Positions 1 to 8,221 are shown, numbered from the stretch's first letter. The stretch is DNA of 64,000 bases from Aliikangiella marina (GCF_007004765.1 NZ_VIKR01000001.1:310001-374000); one strand, 5' to 3'. The notes: generated by a model not told the origin, from the sequence alone. Program-made: numbers and translations.

Positions 1-628
1 AGATATTGAACATGCTTAAGAACAATGAAACGGTCATCAAAATGTAGTTCGCAGACTCAGGTCGGTGAATCATTTGGCTGGTATCATACAAGATGAAGCC
101 GCTCATGATCAGGATAATTACCGCTGAGATTGCTAGCGACAGACCTGAAATTTGCAAGAAGATGTTGGCCAACGAGGCAACGATTGCGATCATTAAGCCG
201 ACTAACAAGAATCCACCCATGAAGCTGAAGTCTTTTTTAGTCATCAACGCATAGCCTGAAAGTGCGAAGAAAATAATACCCGTGCCACCCAAAGCTGTAC
301 CAATGATTTGAGAGCCATTAGAGAGCGCTAGGTAAGCGTTTAAAAGCGGCCCAATCGCAAAGCCCATCAAGCCTGTGATGGCAAATACAGTGATAAGCCC
401 GCTACTTGAGTTAGCTGTTTTTGGTAAGACAAACCAGATCATCAAAAATGCGATACCAATACAAATGAGGTAAGTCATTGGTGGCATATACATCAGCGTT
501 GAAATGGTAGCCATTATTGCTGAGAAGATGAAAGTCGCAGAAAGAAGCAAGTAGGTATTCTTGAGAACTTTGTTGATCTCAACGGTACGTCCCGTGGTTC
601 TTTCAATAACCGGTTGGTTAGGTTGCAT
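1..628 (-). CDS. Bax inhibitor-1/YccA family membrane protein (C-terminus cut by window)
   Basis: Reverse-strand translation from the ATG at 626-628 stays open to the window edge and gives a protein starting MQPNQPVIERTTGRTVEIN with repeated hydrophobic helices (e.g. MTYLICIGIAFLMIWFVL, GGTGIIFFALSGYALM). The charged N-terminus, 6-7 predicted helices and the KKDFSFMGGFL segment are typical of the BI-1/YccA inner-membrane family. About 209 codons are present; the family is usually about 220, so only a short tail lies outside. An AGGAG ribosome-binding site lies 634-639. Members have been linked to proton/calcium leak and to FtsH-dependent membrane quality control; the role here is inferred. 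Confidence 0.85.
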   Translation of the reverse strand, partial: MQPNQPVIERTTGRTVEINKVLKNTYLLLSATFIFSAIMATISTLMYMPPMTYLICIGIAFLMIWFVLPKTANSSSGLITVFAITGLMGFAIGPLLNAYLALSNGSQIIGTALGGTGIIFFALSGYALMTKKDFSFMGGFLLVGLMIAIVASLANIFLQISGLSLAISAVIILIMSGFILYDTSQMIHRPESANYILMTVSLFLSMFNI

Positions 629-850
629 TTGTAAACTCCTAATTTACGAAGAATATATTCAGTAGACCTTGTATTATAATAAGGGTTCAAAATAAAGAAC
701 CCAACCATTTAGGTCAAGTATTTTAGACGTTTTTGTAACAAGATTTGGGCGAGATCTGGGCAAAGATCCACCAACCCAAAAAAAATTGCCTATTTTTGTC
801 ATTTTTGGCTTTTCTGCGAGGAAATATTCGGGTAGTATGCGCCCTCAGTT

Positions 851-941
851 GGAGAGATGGCAGAGCGGTTGAATGCACTGGTCTTGAAAACCAGCAAGGG
901 TTAATAGCCCTTCCAGGGTTCGAATCCCTGTCTCTCCGCCA
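851..941 (+). tRNA. tRNA-Ser (anticodon UGA)
   Basis: The 7-bp acceptor stem GGAGAGA (851-857) pairs with TCTCTCC (931-937), followed by G and an encoded CCA. The anticodon arm is CTGGT-CTTGAAA-ACCAG with anticodon TGA at 885-887. A long class II variable arm fits serine, and the T-arm is CAGGG-TTCGAAT-CCCTG. A possible -10 (TAGTAT, 833-838) followed by a GC-rich discriminator lies just upstream. The 3' end (916-941) belongs to the prophage attachment core, so integration recreated an intact tRNA. Confidence 0.97.
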
Positions 942-949
942 GATATAAA
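916..949 (+). repeat. attL core, 34-bp direct repeat with attR
   Basis: The 34 bases starting GGGTTCGAATCCCTG and ending AGATATAAA are identical to 42913-42946. They cover the T-arm and acceptor strand of tRNA-Ser plus 8 bases after the CCA, which is a standard tyrosine-integrase target. The integrase gene lies about 280 bp inside this end. Confidence 0.93.
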
Positions 950-955
950 CGAATA

Positions 956-982
956 AGCCTCTGTTTTCAGAGGCTTTTTTGT
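956..982 (+). terminator. Rho-independent terminator after tRNA-Ser (prophage-borne)
   Basis: The stem AGCCTCTG/CAGAGGCT with a TTTT loop is followed by a T run (975-980). It lies inside the prophage side of attL and so replaces the tRNA's original terminator, which is now at 42949-42972. Confidence 0.85.
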
Positions 983-991
983 TTCTAGTCT

Positions 992-1016
992 AAAATTGGT
1001 GGCCATTTGGTGGCCA
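992..1016 (+). repeat. Candidate integrase arm site, left copy
   Basis: This 25-bp stretch contains TGGTGGCCA twice (direct, 11-bp step) and is repeated identically at 42759-42783 near the other prophage end. Both copies lie inside the element in the same orientation, close to each att core. Arm-type binding sites of a tyrosine integrase are the simplest explanation. Confidence 0.55.
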
Positions 1017-1051
1017 TTTCTCCCGAAACTCAGTCCGAATTAGTCCGTCGT

Positions 1052-1261
1052 TCAAGTCTTCAAATTTGCGGATTGAAAATATTCATCGACTTTGTTCTTT
1101 ATTAATTCCCACTCGCCTTGCGCAAATATTTGTGAGCCTCCTTCGCTCGATATTTCTACCGTTTTACACTGGACGTCTAGTTTAATTTTTGTCTCATTGA
1201 AATCGTGATCTTGTGGGTATTCACATCTTATTATTGATTCTGTTTCAAAAACTTCAGACAT
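1052..1261 (-). CDS. Hypothetical protein downstream of integrase
   Basis: A 69-residue acidic protein (MSEVFETESIIRCEYPQDHD...) with no domain I recognise. It overlaps the integrase 3' end by 31 bp and has an AGGAG site about 8 bases before its ATG, so translational coupling is likely. It is the last gene before attL. Confidence 0.55.
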   Translation of the reverse strand: MSEVFETESIIRCEYPQDHDFNETKIKLDVQCKTVEISSEGGSQIFAQGEWELIKNKVDEYFQSANLKT

Positions 1262-2478
1262 TGCTCATTCTCCTGGGCTTGTTTTAATTGTTCGCTGACG
1301 AATGCCGCCATATTTGGCGAATCGTCTTTAATCCACTTCCCATAATGTTTTTTCAGCATCGCAGTGTCTTTGTGTCCCATTTGATGAGCAATCCATTCTT
1401 GCGGAATAAAAGCGCTCAGCAGTTGGCTAGCAAAAGTGTGTCGACATTGATTTGGCCCCCTGTGCCTAAGCTTCGCTGCTTTCATTACAAAAGTAAATCT
1501 TTTTTGCCAGGTAGGCTTAGTCCAATGACTATTGGTTTGCGGGTTTACGAAAACAAAAGAGACATCCTCTGACTTCTTCGTTAGATTGTCGCGTTGTCTC
1601 ACTAGTATGTTTTTTGGCTTGAGCATAAAGCTTATTGTTCGCTGAGCCTCTAGCCACGGTTTAGCGTTATCTACTAGGTCTATTGTGCGTTCTCTTGAGC
1701 GCTCCTTTGGAACTTTGAATTCAGGACAGACTCGCGCTCGGTTTACTTTAACTTTTCCAGCACCAAGATCGATGTCCTCCCACGCCAAGCCAAAAGCTTC
1801 TGAAAGCGATAAGCCAGTCCAGCAACTAAATAAGATCATGTTGATTTCATATGGATACTTTTTGGACAGTTTTTCCAGACGAAGAAGTTCGCTCACTTCA
1901 AATGGATCAGCTTCGGTATTTTCAGCAAGTTCAATGTTTTTTATGCGTTCTAACGGGTTGACTCGTATTACTTCATCGATGAAAGCATCGCCCCAAACTC
2001 CGCGAATGATGGTAAAGATATCATTGACAGTTTTTGGAGCTAACCTCTTATTGATTAACTCGATCTGAAATCGTTCTAATCGGCTCTTAGAAATGTTAGA
2101 TATTCTCTCATTTCCAAATTCGTTGATGACGTGCTTGGATTTAGAGACGTAGTTTGAATAAGTCGAAGGCGCTGTTTTTACTTCCTTAATGGCTAGCCAG
2201 TTCTTAACACCCTGGGCAACAGTCCGCTTCGAGTCCAAGCTGCTATCTACAAGGGACGCGTTTTTTGAGTTTGGAAAATGCGCCATAAAGTCGAATCGAT
2301 TTTCCTTTATCTCGACGAGTATCGAGTTTCTTTTGCGCTCAGCGTGGTTAATATTTGCCTGAGTTATCTTGTGGAGATTGTCAGGCTTTTCTCGATACCT
2401 TCTACCTTTAAAACGAAATTCAACATATATTTTGTCTCGATGGATGAAAACACCGGCTGGGATCTTTAATTTACTCAT
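1231..2478 (-). CDS. int: Prophage tyrosine-type integrase
   Basis: A 415-residue tyrosine recombinase for site-specific integration into tRNA-Ser. The N-terminal ~60 residues resemble an arm-binding domain (KIPAGVFIHRDKIYVEFRFK). A SAM-like core-binding domain spans about 85-170 and the catalytic domain about 190-390. Visible catalytic positions are the beta-hairpin Lys region (KVPKERSRERT), RHTFAS with Arg346, the QMGHK His at 369, and the nucleophile Tyr379 in HYGKW. The usual box I Arg (TGLR) reads TGLS here, Ser224. It overlaps the upstream small gene by 4 bp and shares the autoregulated promoter at 2891-2919. Confidence 0.93.
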   Translation of the reverse strand: MSKLKIPAGVFIHRDKIYVEFRFKGRRYREKPDNLHKITQANINHAERKRNSILVEIKENRFDFMAHFPNSKNASLVDSSLDSKRTVAQGVKNWLAIKEVKTAPSTYSNYVSKSKHVINEFGNERISNISKSRLERFQIELINKRLAPKTVNDIFTIIRGVWGDAFIDEVIRVNPLERIKNIELAENTEADPFEVSELLRLEKLSKKYPYEINMILFSCWTGLSLSEAFGLAWEDIDLGAGKVKVNRARVCPEFKVPKERSRERTIDLVDNAKPWLEAQRTISFMLKPKNILVRQRDNLTKKSEDVSFVFVNPQTNSHWTKPTWQKRFTFVMKAAKLRHRGPNQCRHTFASQLLSAFIPQEWIAHQMGHKDTAMLKKHYGKWIKDDSPNMAAFVSEQLKQAQENEQCLKFLKQNQ

Positions 2479-2666
2479 AGCGTTTTGTTCATCTTGATTG
2501 CGTGAATTTTAGCTTCTTCTTTTCGAAGAGAGTTGAAGACAGTGGTTTTCCAGATTGGTATCCAGAATAGATAGGTGACGCGTCTTACGTGCCAGGTGGG
2601 GGTGATTTCTTCTTCATACCAAAAGTCATTGCGACTAAAGGCCTCATACTTTTTTCCTAGTAGCAT
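2475..2666 (-). CDS. Hypothetical small protein between HTH gene and integrase
   Basis: A 63-residue product starting MLLGKKYEAFSRNDFW, with aromatic segments (VTYLFWIPIWKTTVFN). I chose the ATG at 2666 because AAGGA precedes it at good spacing; an in-frame TTG at 2687 is possible. It overlaps the HTH gene upstream by 23 bp and integrase downstream by 4 bp, so the three are probably one translationally coupled unit. Function unknown. Confidence 0.6.
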   Translation of the reverse strand: MLLGKKYEAFSRNDFWYEEEITPTWHVRRVTYLFWIPIWKTTVFNSLRKEEAKIHAIKMNKTL

Positions 2667-2859
2667 TGTGAACTTTCCTTTTTCCAATTTTTATCAAAAA
2701 CAGTTCCCAAGCTGCGCCACTGATTTGACGATCTCCAGACTCCCATCTTTGCCAAGATCGTAAATTCACGTGAACTAATTCAGCGCACTGGGATTGTGAA
2801 AAGCCCGCTTTAATACGGGTCTGTTTTATCATTTCGGAATCGGGTATATCTATTGTCAT
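2644..2859 (-). CDS. XRE-like helix-turn-helix regulator of the integrase operon
   Basis: A 71-residue protein with a helix-turn-helix pattern at about 10-45 (IKQTRIKAGFSQSQCAEL then LRSWQRWESGDRQISGAAW), typical of small Cro/XRE proteins. It is the first gene after the dyad-operator promoter at 2891-2919 and precedes the integrase in the same unit, so it probably autoregulates integrase expression. This is inferred from position and the operator, not shown. Confidence 0.75.
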   Translation of the reverse strand: MTIDIPDSEMIKQTRIKAGFSQSQCAELVHVNLRSWQRWESGDRQISGAAWELFLIKIGKRKVHNATRKKV

Positions 2860-2890
2860 GTCCCGATAAGTCTCACTTTGCTAACGAATA

Positions 2891-2919
2891 ACTATACGAC
2901 CATTGGTCGTTAGTGTCAA
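2891..2919 (-). promoter_or_regulatory. Sigma70-type integrase promoter with dyad operator in the spacer
   Basis: Reading the minus strand: TTGACA (2914-2919), exactly 17 bases, then TATAGT (2891-2896). The spacer holds a perfect inverted repeat, ACGACC/GGTCGT around a 3-base centre (2896-2910). The promoter overlaps the 3' end of the excisionase gene and fires towards the XRE gene and integrase. A repressor bound at the dyad would occlude RNA polymerase. Confidence 0.8.
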
Positions 2920-3119
2920 TAACCTTGCCGAATCCAGATTTCAATCTCTCTCCAATTATAGAAATAGTTGTTATCTGGTGCTTTTACCCAGTGTACACCT
3001 TCAAGCCATTCGCCGCGAGCGCGCTTTTTCCTGGCCGCTTCGGGAGAATAACCGTTTATTGAGGTTAGCAATTTTGCTTTTACCCAATCACCTGGGATTG
3101 CGTTGATTTGTTCTGTCAT
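2916..3119 (-). CDS. xis: Putative excisionase (DUF1233-like)
   Basis: A 67-residue basic protein. The pattern KAKLLTSINGYSPEAARKK...GEWLEGVHW...NWREIEIWI matches small phage excisionases of the DUF1233 type (winged-helix DNA-bending proteins directing excision). I chose ATG 3119 because GGAGG lies 7 bases upstream; the ATG at 3125 overlaps the previous stop (ATGA) but is too close to that site. It ends the leftward early operon, so it should be made on induction while integrase has a separate promoter. Confidence 0.75.
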   Translation of the reverse strand: MTEQINAIPGDWVKAKLLTSINGYSPEAARKKRARGEWLEGVHWVKAPDNNYFYNWREIEIWIRQGY

Positions 3120-3121
3120 GC

Positions 3122-3712
3122 TCATGCCTCCAATAGTTTGTTAACGGCCTTAACCTCATCCATGCTAATTAGCGATGTGTTATTAGTCATTTGCTCAGGA
3201 AGGTACTGCTTGAATCCAGGGAATTCGGTTAGTAATTTTTTAGTAGTACTTGTTCTGCGAAGAGCCATGAAAATTGTTTGAACTTCATTTTCGATTTTCG
3301 AACACTCTCGCTTAAACGCTTTTAAGGCTGCGAGTATTTTTTTGTTCTTGTTGTAGTCCATATAGGTATTCCATTCGTTGATCTCAACACAGAATGGAAC
3401 AGACGAGACTTTGATACTGTGAACATTCCTAAATACTTTTGAATAGGAGAAAGTCTGGCAAGAAAGGTCGAAGATAGATATATTCTCTGATCTTATGTGA
3501 ATTATAAATTGATTTCGTTTCCGCAAGTAACCTGTGTTAGCTAGTTCCTTGTTCTCGTTGTAAATATTGATAGACTTTTTAAACTGTTTTTCGAATTCTT
3601 GATTTAAGATTGCTTTCAATTTATCTAGGTGCTCTTCGTATTTTGCCTTTCGCTTCTCTTTATACCAGCTTTCTAGAATGTGAAGTTTTAAGTTATTGGT
3701 CATTCTACTCAT
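3122..3712 (-). CDS. Hypothetical early phage protein, 196 aa
   Basis: A basic, partly coiled-coil protein. The C-terminal part (AALKAFKRECSKIENEV then LLTEFPGFKQYLPEQ) loosely recalls the C-terminal pattern of phage Nmad5-type proteins associated with nucleotide modification, but I would not assign that without a profile search. AGGAG lies 8 bases before the start. Its stop overlaps the excisionase start region. Confidence 0.7.
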   Translation of the reverse strand: MSRMTNNLKLHILESWYKEKRKAKYEEHLDKLKAILNQEFEKQFKKSINIYNENKELANTGYLRKRNQFIIHIRSENISIFDLSCQTFSYSKVFRNVHSIKVSSVPFCVEINEWNTYMDYNKNKKILAALKAFKRECSKIENEVQTIFMALRRTSTTKKLLTEFPGFKQYLPEQMTNNTSLISMDEVKAVNKLLEA

Positions 3713-3724
3713 AATTTCATCTCC

Positions 3725-3889
3725 TTAGATGATTTCATAATCCAAATTGATGGGCAAGTCGCTTTCATCTTCGACAATTAGTACTGGCGTACCCTCGTCT
3801 AAAAAAATATCGATGTTTTCCTTGTCGCAATCAAAAGAAACAATCTCGGTTCCAATCCATTTTTGACTCATGTAAGTTAATCTAATCAT
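3725..3889 (-). CDS. Small acidic protein, 54 aa
   Basis: This short frame begins ATG at 3887-3889 (MIRLTYMSQKWIGTEIVSFD) and ends TAA at 3725. A GAGG element precedes the start, and the next gene's AGGAG site overlaps its stop. It is acidic in the second half (IVEDESDLPINLDYEII). No known family is recognised. The tight packing and coupling signals support a real gene. Confidence 0.6.
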   Translation of the reverse strand: MIRLTYMSQKWIGTEIVSFDCDKENIDIFLDEGTPVLIVEDESDLPINLDYEII

Positions 3890-3925
3890 TTATAAATACC
3901 TCGCTTTAGGAATGTTTGATTGATG

Positions 3926-4501
3926 TTATGAATAAGCTTTAATTAGCTCATTCCGATTTACAGATAGCAAAGTTGCACGGCCTTCTCGCGATAACGGTAT
4001 CGGTGCAAATTCATAGATAGCTGTGCCGCGGGCACCACCAGATACCGGTGTACCTGCTTTGACTAATCTGTCTGACTTACCTGGTTTGCCTTTGACCCAG
4101 TAATCAGCTGGAGCTAGGAAAGCAATTCGACCGATGATAAAAGTGATTGAGGACGCGCGACGCAATATTGGAGAGTTATAAATATCTCCGTTAAGTGTCG
4201 GCATAACTAACACCGTCGTAAAGCCGTGGTTTTGCTCTTTGATGATTTGCTTGATCCATGGTGTTGGCGCAGAGTAGGGCGGGTTTAAAAAGCCCACATC
4301 CCAGTACTTCGACCACTCAACAGATAATGAATCTTGCTCAGTGCTGAGAAAGTCTTTACAAAAAGAGTTCTCTTCATCCGCGGCTAGATCAACGTCAAAG
4401 TCATACATAGAGTTAAGCCAGTTAAACATCCATTTAGGTGTTCGCCAGCAATCTCTTTGCTCTTTTGTTAAGCCGTATCTTCTTATCGTTTTTGTTTGCA
4501 T
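3926..4501 (-). CDS. Phage N6-adenine DNA methyltransferase (Dam type)
   Basis: A 191-residue protein matching the phage DNA N6-adenine methyltransferase family: WRTPKWMFNWLN near the N-terminus, catalytic motif IV NPPY at 73-76, and a KSDR/GGARGTAIYEF C-terminal pattern. It would transfer a methyl group from SAM to adenine in DNA, often for restriction avoidance or transcription control. GAGG lies 8 bases before the start. It overlaps the upstream membrane-protein gene by 19 bp. Confidence 0.9.
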   Translation of the reverse strand: MQTKTIRRYGLTKEQRDCWRTPKWMFNWLNSMYDFDVDLAADEENSFCKDFLSTEQDSLSVEWSKYWDVGFLNPPYSAPTPWIKQIIKEQNHGFTTVLVMPTLNGDIYNSPILRRASSITFIIGRIAFLAPADYWVKGKPGKSDRLVKAGTPVSGGARGTAIYEFAPIPLSREGRATLLSVNRNELIKAYS

Positions 4502-4713
4502 TTTTTAGCCTCTTCCAACTGGTCTAACGATGTTGATAAGTTAGCGATTAGAATTAAGATATTGATTAAAGGTATAAAGCTCATAAAGAGAACGAGGAAC
4601 AGCGCAAGCCATTGGTCAATTGTATAGCCACCGTTTTTTGTGTAGGCGTAAATAGCATTTAGTAGGGTGCTTATTACGCTAAATAAAACTGTGGCTAAAT
4701 AAAAATCAAACAT
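4483..4713 (-). CDS. Small two-helix membrane protein
   Basis: A 76-residue protein with hydrophobic helices at about 3-24 and 34-60 and a basic Lys-rich tail (EEAKKCKQKR). An AGGAG site precedes it. Function unknown. A membrane protein inside the early operon could act in host takeover or exclusion, but nothing in the sequence shows this. Confidence 0.65.
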   Translation of the reverse strand: MFDFYLATVLFSVISTLLNAIYAYTKNGGYTIDQWLALFLVLFMSFIPLINILILIANLSTSLDQLEEAKKCKQKR

Positions 4714-4724
4714 CTCTATTTCTC

Positions 4725-4964
4725 CTATTGAATGTTGATCTTCACACCTTGATAGCTATCAAAATTTAATTGATTAATTCGTCTATCAATGGCGATTCTT
4801 GAGTAACCTTTGCTTTGCATTTCGCTGACTGCCCGCTTAATTATCGGCTTCATGTAAATGTCAGCTTGCTTCTTGGTTACTGTAATTCTCTCGGCTTTTC
4901 TTCCGTTTCTTATCGATGCTTTTATAAACTCATCGAAGTAGTGAATTAATTGCTTTCTGGTCAT
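4725..4964 (-). CDS. Hypothetical early phage protein, 79 aa
   Basis: A basic protein (MTRKQLIHYFDEFIKASIR...) with a helical middle region. GAGGAGG lies 4 bases before the ATG, which overlaps the stop of the preceding zinc-ribbon gene (ATGA). Family not recognised. Confidence 0.65.
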   Translation of the reverse strand: MTRKQLIHYFDEFIKASIRNGRKAERITVTKKQADIYMKPIIKRAVSEMQSKGYSRIAIDRRINQLNFDSYQGVKINIQ

Positions 4965-5251
4965 GAGTCCTCCTCAAAAAATTCAAGTAAGATTTGAATT
5001 AGTTCTTCTTCATCCATGTCATAGCGATGTGCAATTTCAAGCCAGTCTTTCCCGTTGGCATGATCTATCCATGCTCGATCTCTTTGTAACCTGGTTAACT
5101 TTTTGAGTCGCACATTTGCATAGTTTTTACGGTCTCTTTTGTTTCTACAGTTTCGGCAGACATTACCGCGTCCGCCGTTGCTTATTTCGCTCGGCTTTAC
5201 TCTTTTTGTACATATCGAGCAACGCGCTCGATTACGAGAGTTCAGCTTCAT
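4961..5251 (-). CDS. Zinc-ribbon protein with HTH-like C-terminus
   Basis: A 96-residue protein. The N-terminal CSICTKR...CRNCRNKRDRKNY gives a CxxC-x16-CxxC zinc ribbon, and the C-terminal half (DWLEIAHRYDMDEEELIQIL) looks like a short HTH or acidic helical segment. A DNA- or RNA-binding accessory role in early replication is plausible. Coupled to the next gene by ATGA overlap. Confidence 0.7.
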   Translation of the reverse strand: MKLNSRNRARCSICTKRVKPSEISNGGRGNVCRNCRNKRDRKNYANVRLKKLTRLQRDRAWIDHANGKDWLEIAHRYDMDEEELIQILLEFFEEDS

Positions 5252-5254
5252 TGA

Positions 5255-6508
5255 TTAACTTTTACCTCGACTACTGGTTAGTCTTGCCCCCATGTACCCG
5301 CGCAAACTCAAAAACTGTTCGTTCTCCAGAAGTTCGTCTGGATCTTTTTCAGATAAGGCGATTAATTCTTCGGAAGTGAATGCTTCGTCGTGCTCAAAGC
5401 CCTCGTCATTCGGAACGTTGTAAACTGGTTTGCCTTTAGGGGTTTTATATTCAACAACGTCGATAGAGTGCTCCTGGATAAAAGTGAGAGGTACGAGGTC
5501 AAATATCCAGCTATGCTGCTTGCAACCTTTCCATTGATCCGCAGTACTTTTTAAAGCTGACTCATGGCGTTTACAAAACCAGGTGGCGTCTTGACCTTCA
5601 AGTATCGGCTGAGAGTGTCGACAGTTTCTGCAGTGAGCGCGCTCGGGCAACATGTCGCCCCAATAGACAGCCTGGTAATCTTCAGATTTGTAGTTTTTGA
5701 TTTCAAAATAGTTGCGATTAGGGTAACTACTTTCTGGTGGAATAATGGCTTCGAGGATTCTTTCAGCCTTATCTTTCAGTCCAGCCCACGCGAACTTTTC
5801 AAACTTAATTACTTCGCAATAAAGTTCAGATGTATCTTTGTTGTAAACAATCTCTAAGGCTCGATCTAAATTCGTCTTAGCCATATAGCATTGAACTTGC
5901 CCCCAGTATTCTGGGCTAGTTGCTTTGATGCCATGGTCTTTGAAGTTTTTGAAACGATCGTCTTTAGCTGATTTAAGCTCTAACACAGCCCATTTATCTG
6001 TGTTTGGTAGTCCTTGGATAACACCGTCACAGCTACCTGCGAAATGTCCACCAAGCATCTTGAAATTGATTTGATGACCAGTATCCGGGTCTACTTCAAT
6101 AACATTAAAACGCTTTTCTTTGCGAGCCTCTTCATCTCCCCAAACATCTAGGCCAAGAGTCTTTGCATCTTCTTGTGTTACTTCTTTTAGAAGCCTTATG
6201 ATTTCATCTTCAAGCAAGTTTCCTAGACTAAAAATCCGAAGTGTGCGAGCAGGGTGATTCCGTGGCAAACACCAATGAAAATCTAACCATAGCGTACGCT
6301 CATCCTCTTTACCGATTTGACTCATTCCAAGGTGGCCGCGAGGAACTTCAGAGCGATTGATTCTCTCCATGCTAGCGTCAAGTAAATCGATTACACTGAC
6401 TGCAGAGATCTCAAAATCCTCGACTGGCATATCGCCAACGGGTGTTGATTCAGTGGTTGGCTTTTCTTGTTTCTCTTTAGCTAATTGCAGAACTGTTTTT
6501 GATAGCAT
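5255..6508 (-). CDS. PD-(D/E)XK superfamily nuclease (Cas4/RecB-like)
   Basis: A 417-residue protein. The core contains GSCDGVIQG (metal-binding Asp), then WAVLELKSAKDD (the ExK motif), then a Tyr/Gln segment (YWGQVQCYM), the order seen in RecB/YqaJ-like exonucleases. A C-terminal CRNCRHSQ...WFCKRH cluster suggests a zinc or Fe-S site as in Cas4-type enzymes. It lies next to the helicase, suggesting a helicase-nuclease pair for phage recombination or end processing. AGGAG lies 9 bases upstream. Confidence 0.8.
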   Translation of the reverse strand: MLSKTVLQLAKEKQEKPTTESTPVGDMPVEDFEISAVSVIDLLDASMERINRSEVPRGHLGMSQIGKEDERTLWLDFHWCLPRNHPARTLRIFSLGNLLEDEIIRLLKEVTQEDAKTLGLDVWGDEEARKEKRFNVIEVDPDTGHQINFKMLGGHFAGSCDGVIQGLPNTDKWAVLELKSAKDDRFKNFKDHGIKATSPEYWGQVQCYMAKTNLDRALEIVYNKDTSELYCEVIKFEKFAWAGLKDKAERILEAIIPPESSYPNRNYFEIKNYKSEDYQAVYWGDMLPERAHCRNCRHSQPILEGQDATWFCKRHESALKSTADQWKGCKQHSWIFDLVPLTFIQEHSIDVVEYKTPKGKPVYNVPNDEGFEHDEAFTSEELIALSEKDPDELLENEQFLSLRGYMGARLTSSRGKS

Positions 6509-6511
6509 TCG

Positions 6512-8221
6512 CTAAGCTCCTTTATGGAATAAAATTTCAGTCACTTCTTTTTGTTTATCGTTTTCGTTTACCTTCACTTTCCAAATGCGCCGAAAGAAAT
6601 TACCGCTTCTAAGAATTTGCTCAGCCTCGATCGCATTCCGTGGGATTGGTGCGCCGTTTTTCATAAGTTGTACCCAATCCATTTTTGCAGCTTCACCGGC
6701 TATGCCAGGAGCACCGATAAGGAGTGTTTTATAGGCGTAGTTCATTAAGCCGCCAGAGAAGGTGATTCGGATTACTGGTTGACCATTGCTGATATTTTTA
6801 TGAAGAGAGCCGCTAACTTTCTTAACCCGAATCTCAACAGGTTTGTAGCCAGCTTCACTCGATAGAATTGCGCCGGTTCCTGCTTTCCCTTTATGGCTAA
6901 CAAACACATGGTCGCAAGCGACACATTTCGCGGCGGTAGGGGCGTTCTCTTGGCCGCATTCAGGGCAAAGCTTAAAAGGTGGAGGTGTAAATTGTTCGCC
7001 GCATACGTTGCACTTACGGGCGTAGAAACCGATTATCGCGCTACACTTCGGACAATCCTTCGTGCGTTTATCTTTCGCTTTTTCTGCTGGGGGTTGAGCA
7101 ATATCAATTGGCCCGAATCGGTCGATACAGCCACCAAAATCGAGCATCAAACAATCTTGCTTGCCTGTCTCTGGAGAAGGGCGAAGACCTCGACCAACCA
7201 TCTGAACATATAAGCCCAGCGACTTAGTAGGGCGTAGCATAGCAATGCAATCGATTGGTGGGATATCTGTGCCTTCAGTTAAAACCCCTACATTAGCGAT
7301 ACCATGGATCCGCAGGTTTTCTGCGTCTTCAATAATCTTTTCCCGTTTAGTCTTGGGTGTTATCTTTTTATCGCCTGTAAGTACAGGAACTATATAGCCT
7401 CGCTCGGCGAGCATATCACTGACCATCATTGCATGATGAACAGATACGCAGAAAAATATAGTTAGCTTACGTCCTACGGAAAGGCGTTCCCATTCATCGA
7501 GAGCGGCATTTAGAACGCTTGTCTTTTCCGCCGCAATCTCTAGTTCCTTTTTTACGAAATCATTGTTGACAGTCCTTATCCCTGTGGTATCGATATTCGA
7601 AATTTCAGAGGTTCGTGGCGCTACAACTACACAGAGATATCCTCTATCGATTAGCAGCTTAATTTTGACTTCGTAAGCTACGCCATCGAAAAGCTTTGAT
7701 TTGTCAAAACGCCCTCCTGTTTTATAAATTAATCCGCCAGTAGTCCGATAAGGAGTAGCAGTAAAGCCAACCACCATAAGTCGAGGGTTTTCACCTCGAA
7801 GATGGTTAATAATTTTTTGATATCCGGACTCTTCTTTTGGGCTGATATTGTGAGCCTCATCAATAATAATGAGGTCAAAGATCCCACAGTAATCGAGCGC
7901 ATTCACTAATGAGTCTCGGCTAGCGACTGTTATTGAACGAATTTCTTTGCGACCAATCGAAGCAGCAAATACACCTATAGGTGCCTCGGCCCATATCTTT
8001 TTGGTCTTATCTTCAGCTTGAGTGATTAGCTCAGCTCGGTGAGCTAATACAAGAATTCGAATTGATTCAACCTCTCGCTTTAATCGTTTGATCAACGAGC
8101 CAAAAATAATTGTTTTACCACCACCGGTAGGGATGACGACTAAGGGAAATTCGCCTGGTCGTTCTTCCCAGAACTTGTAGAGGTTATCAATAGTTTTTTG
8201 TTGGTAATCGCGAAGTTGCAT
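6512..8221 (-). CDS. SF2 DEAD/DEAH-box helicase with zinc ribbons
   Basis: A 569-residue ATP-dependent helicase: Walker A PTGGGKT at 31-37, DEAH box in LIIIDEAHN, motif III GFTATPYRT, and motif VI QMVGRGLRPS. Two zinc ribbons follow (CPKCSAIIGFYARKCNVCG and CPECGQENAPTAAKCVAC), then a C-terminal domain. The arrangement matches phage type III-restriction-like helicases involved in replication and recombination. It is followed at 4 bp by the nuclease gene. Confidence 0.9.
   Translation of the reverse strand: MQLRDYQQKTIDNLYKFWEERPGEFPLVVIPTGGGKTIIFGSLIKRLKREVESIRILVLAHRAELITQAEDKTKKIWAEAPIGVFAASIGRKEIRSITVASRDSLVNALDYCGIFDLIIIDEAHNISPKEESGYQKIINHLRGENPRLMVVGFTATPYRTTGGLIYKTGGRFDKSKLFDGVAYEVKIKLLIDRGYLCVVVAPRTSEISNIDTTGIRTVNNDFVKKELEIAAEKTSVLNAALDEWERLSVGRKLTIFFCVSVHHAMMVSDMLAERGYIVPVLTGDKKITPKTKREKIIEDAENLRIHGIANVGVLTEGTDIPPIDCIAMLRPTKSLGLYVQMVGRGLRPSPETGKQDCLMLDFGGCIDRFGPIDIAQPPAEKAKDKRTKDCPKCSAIIGFYARKCNVCGEQFTPPPFKLCPECGQENAPTAAKCVACDHVFVSHKGKAGTGAILSSEAGYKPVEIRVKKVSGSLHKNISNGQPVIRITFSGGLMNYAYKTLLIGAPGIAGEAAKMDWVQLMKNGAPIPRNAIEAEQILRSGNFFRRIWKVKVNENDKQKEVTEILFHKGA

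Noticed and set aside
745-948. Open frame across tRNA-Ser
   Set aside because: It reads through the tRNA gene itself; the tRNA structure explains the sequence.
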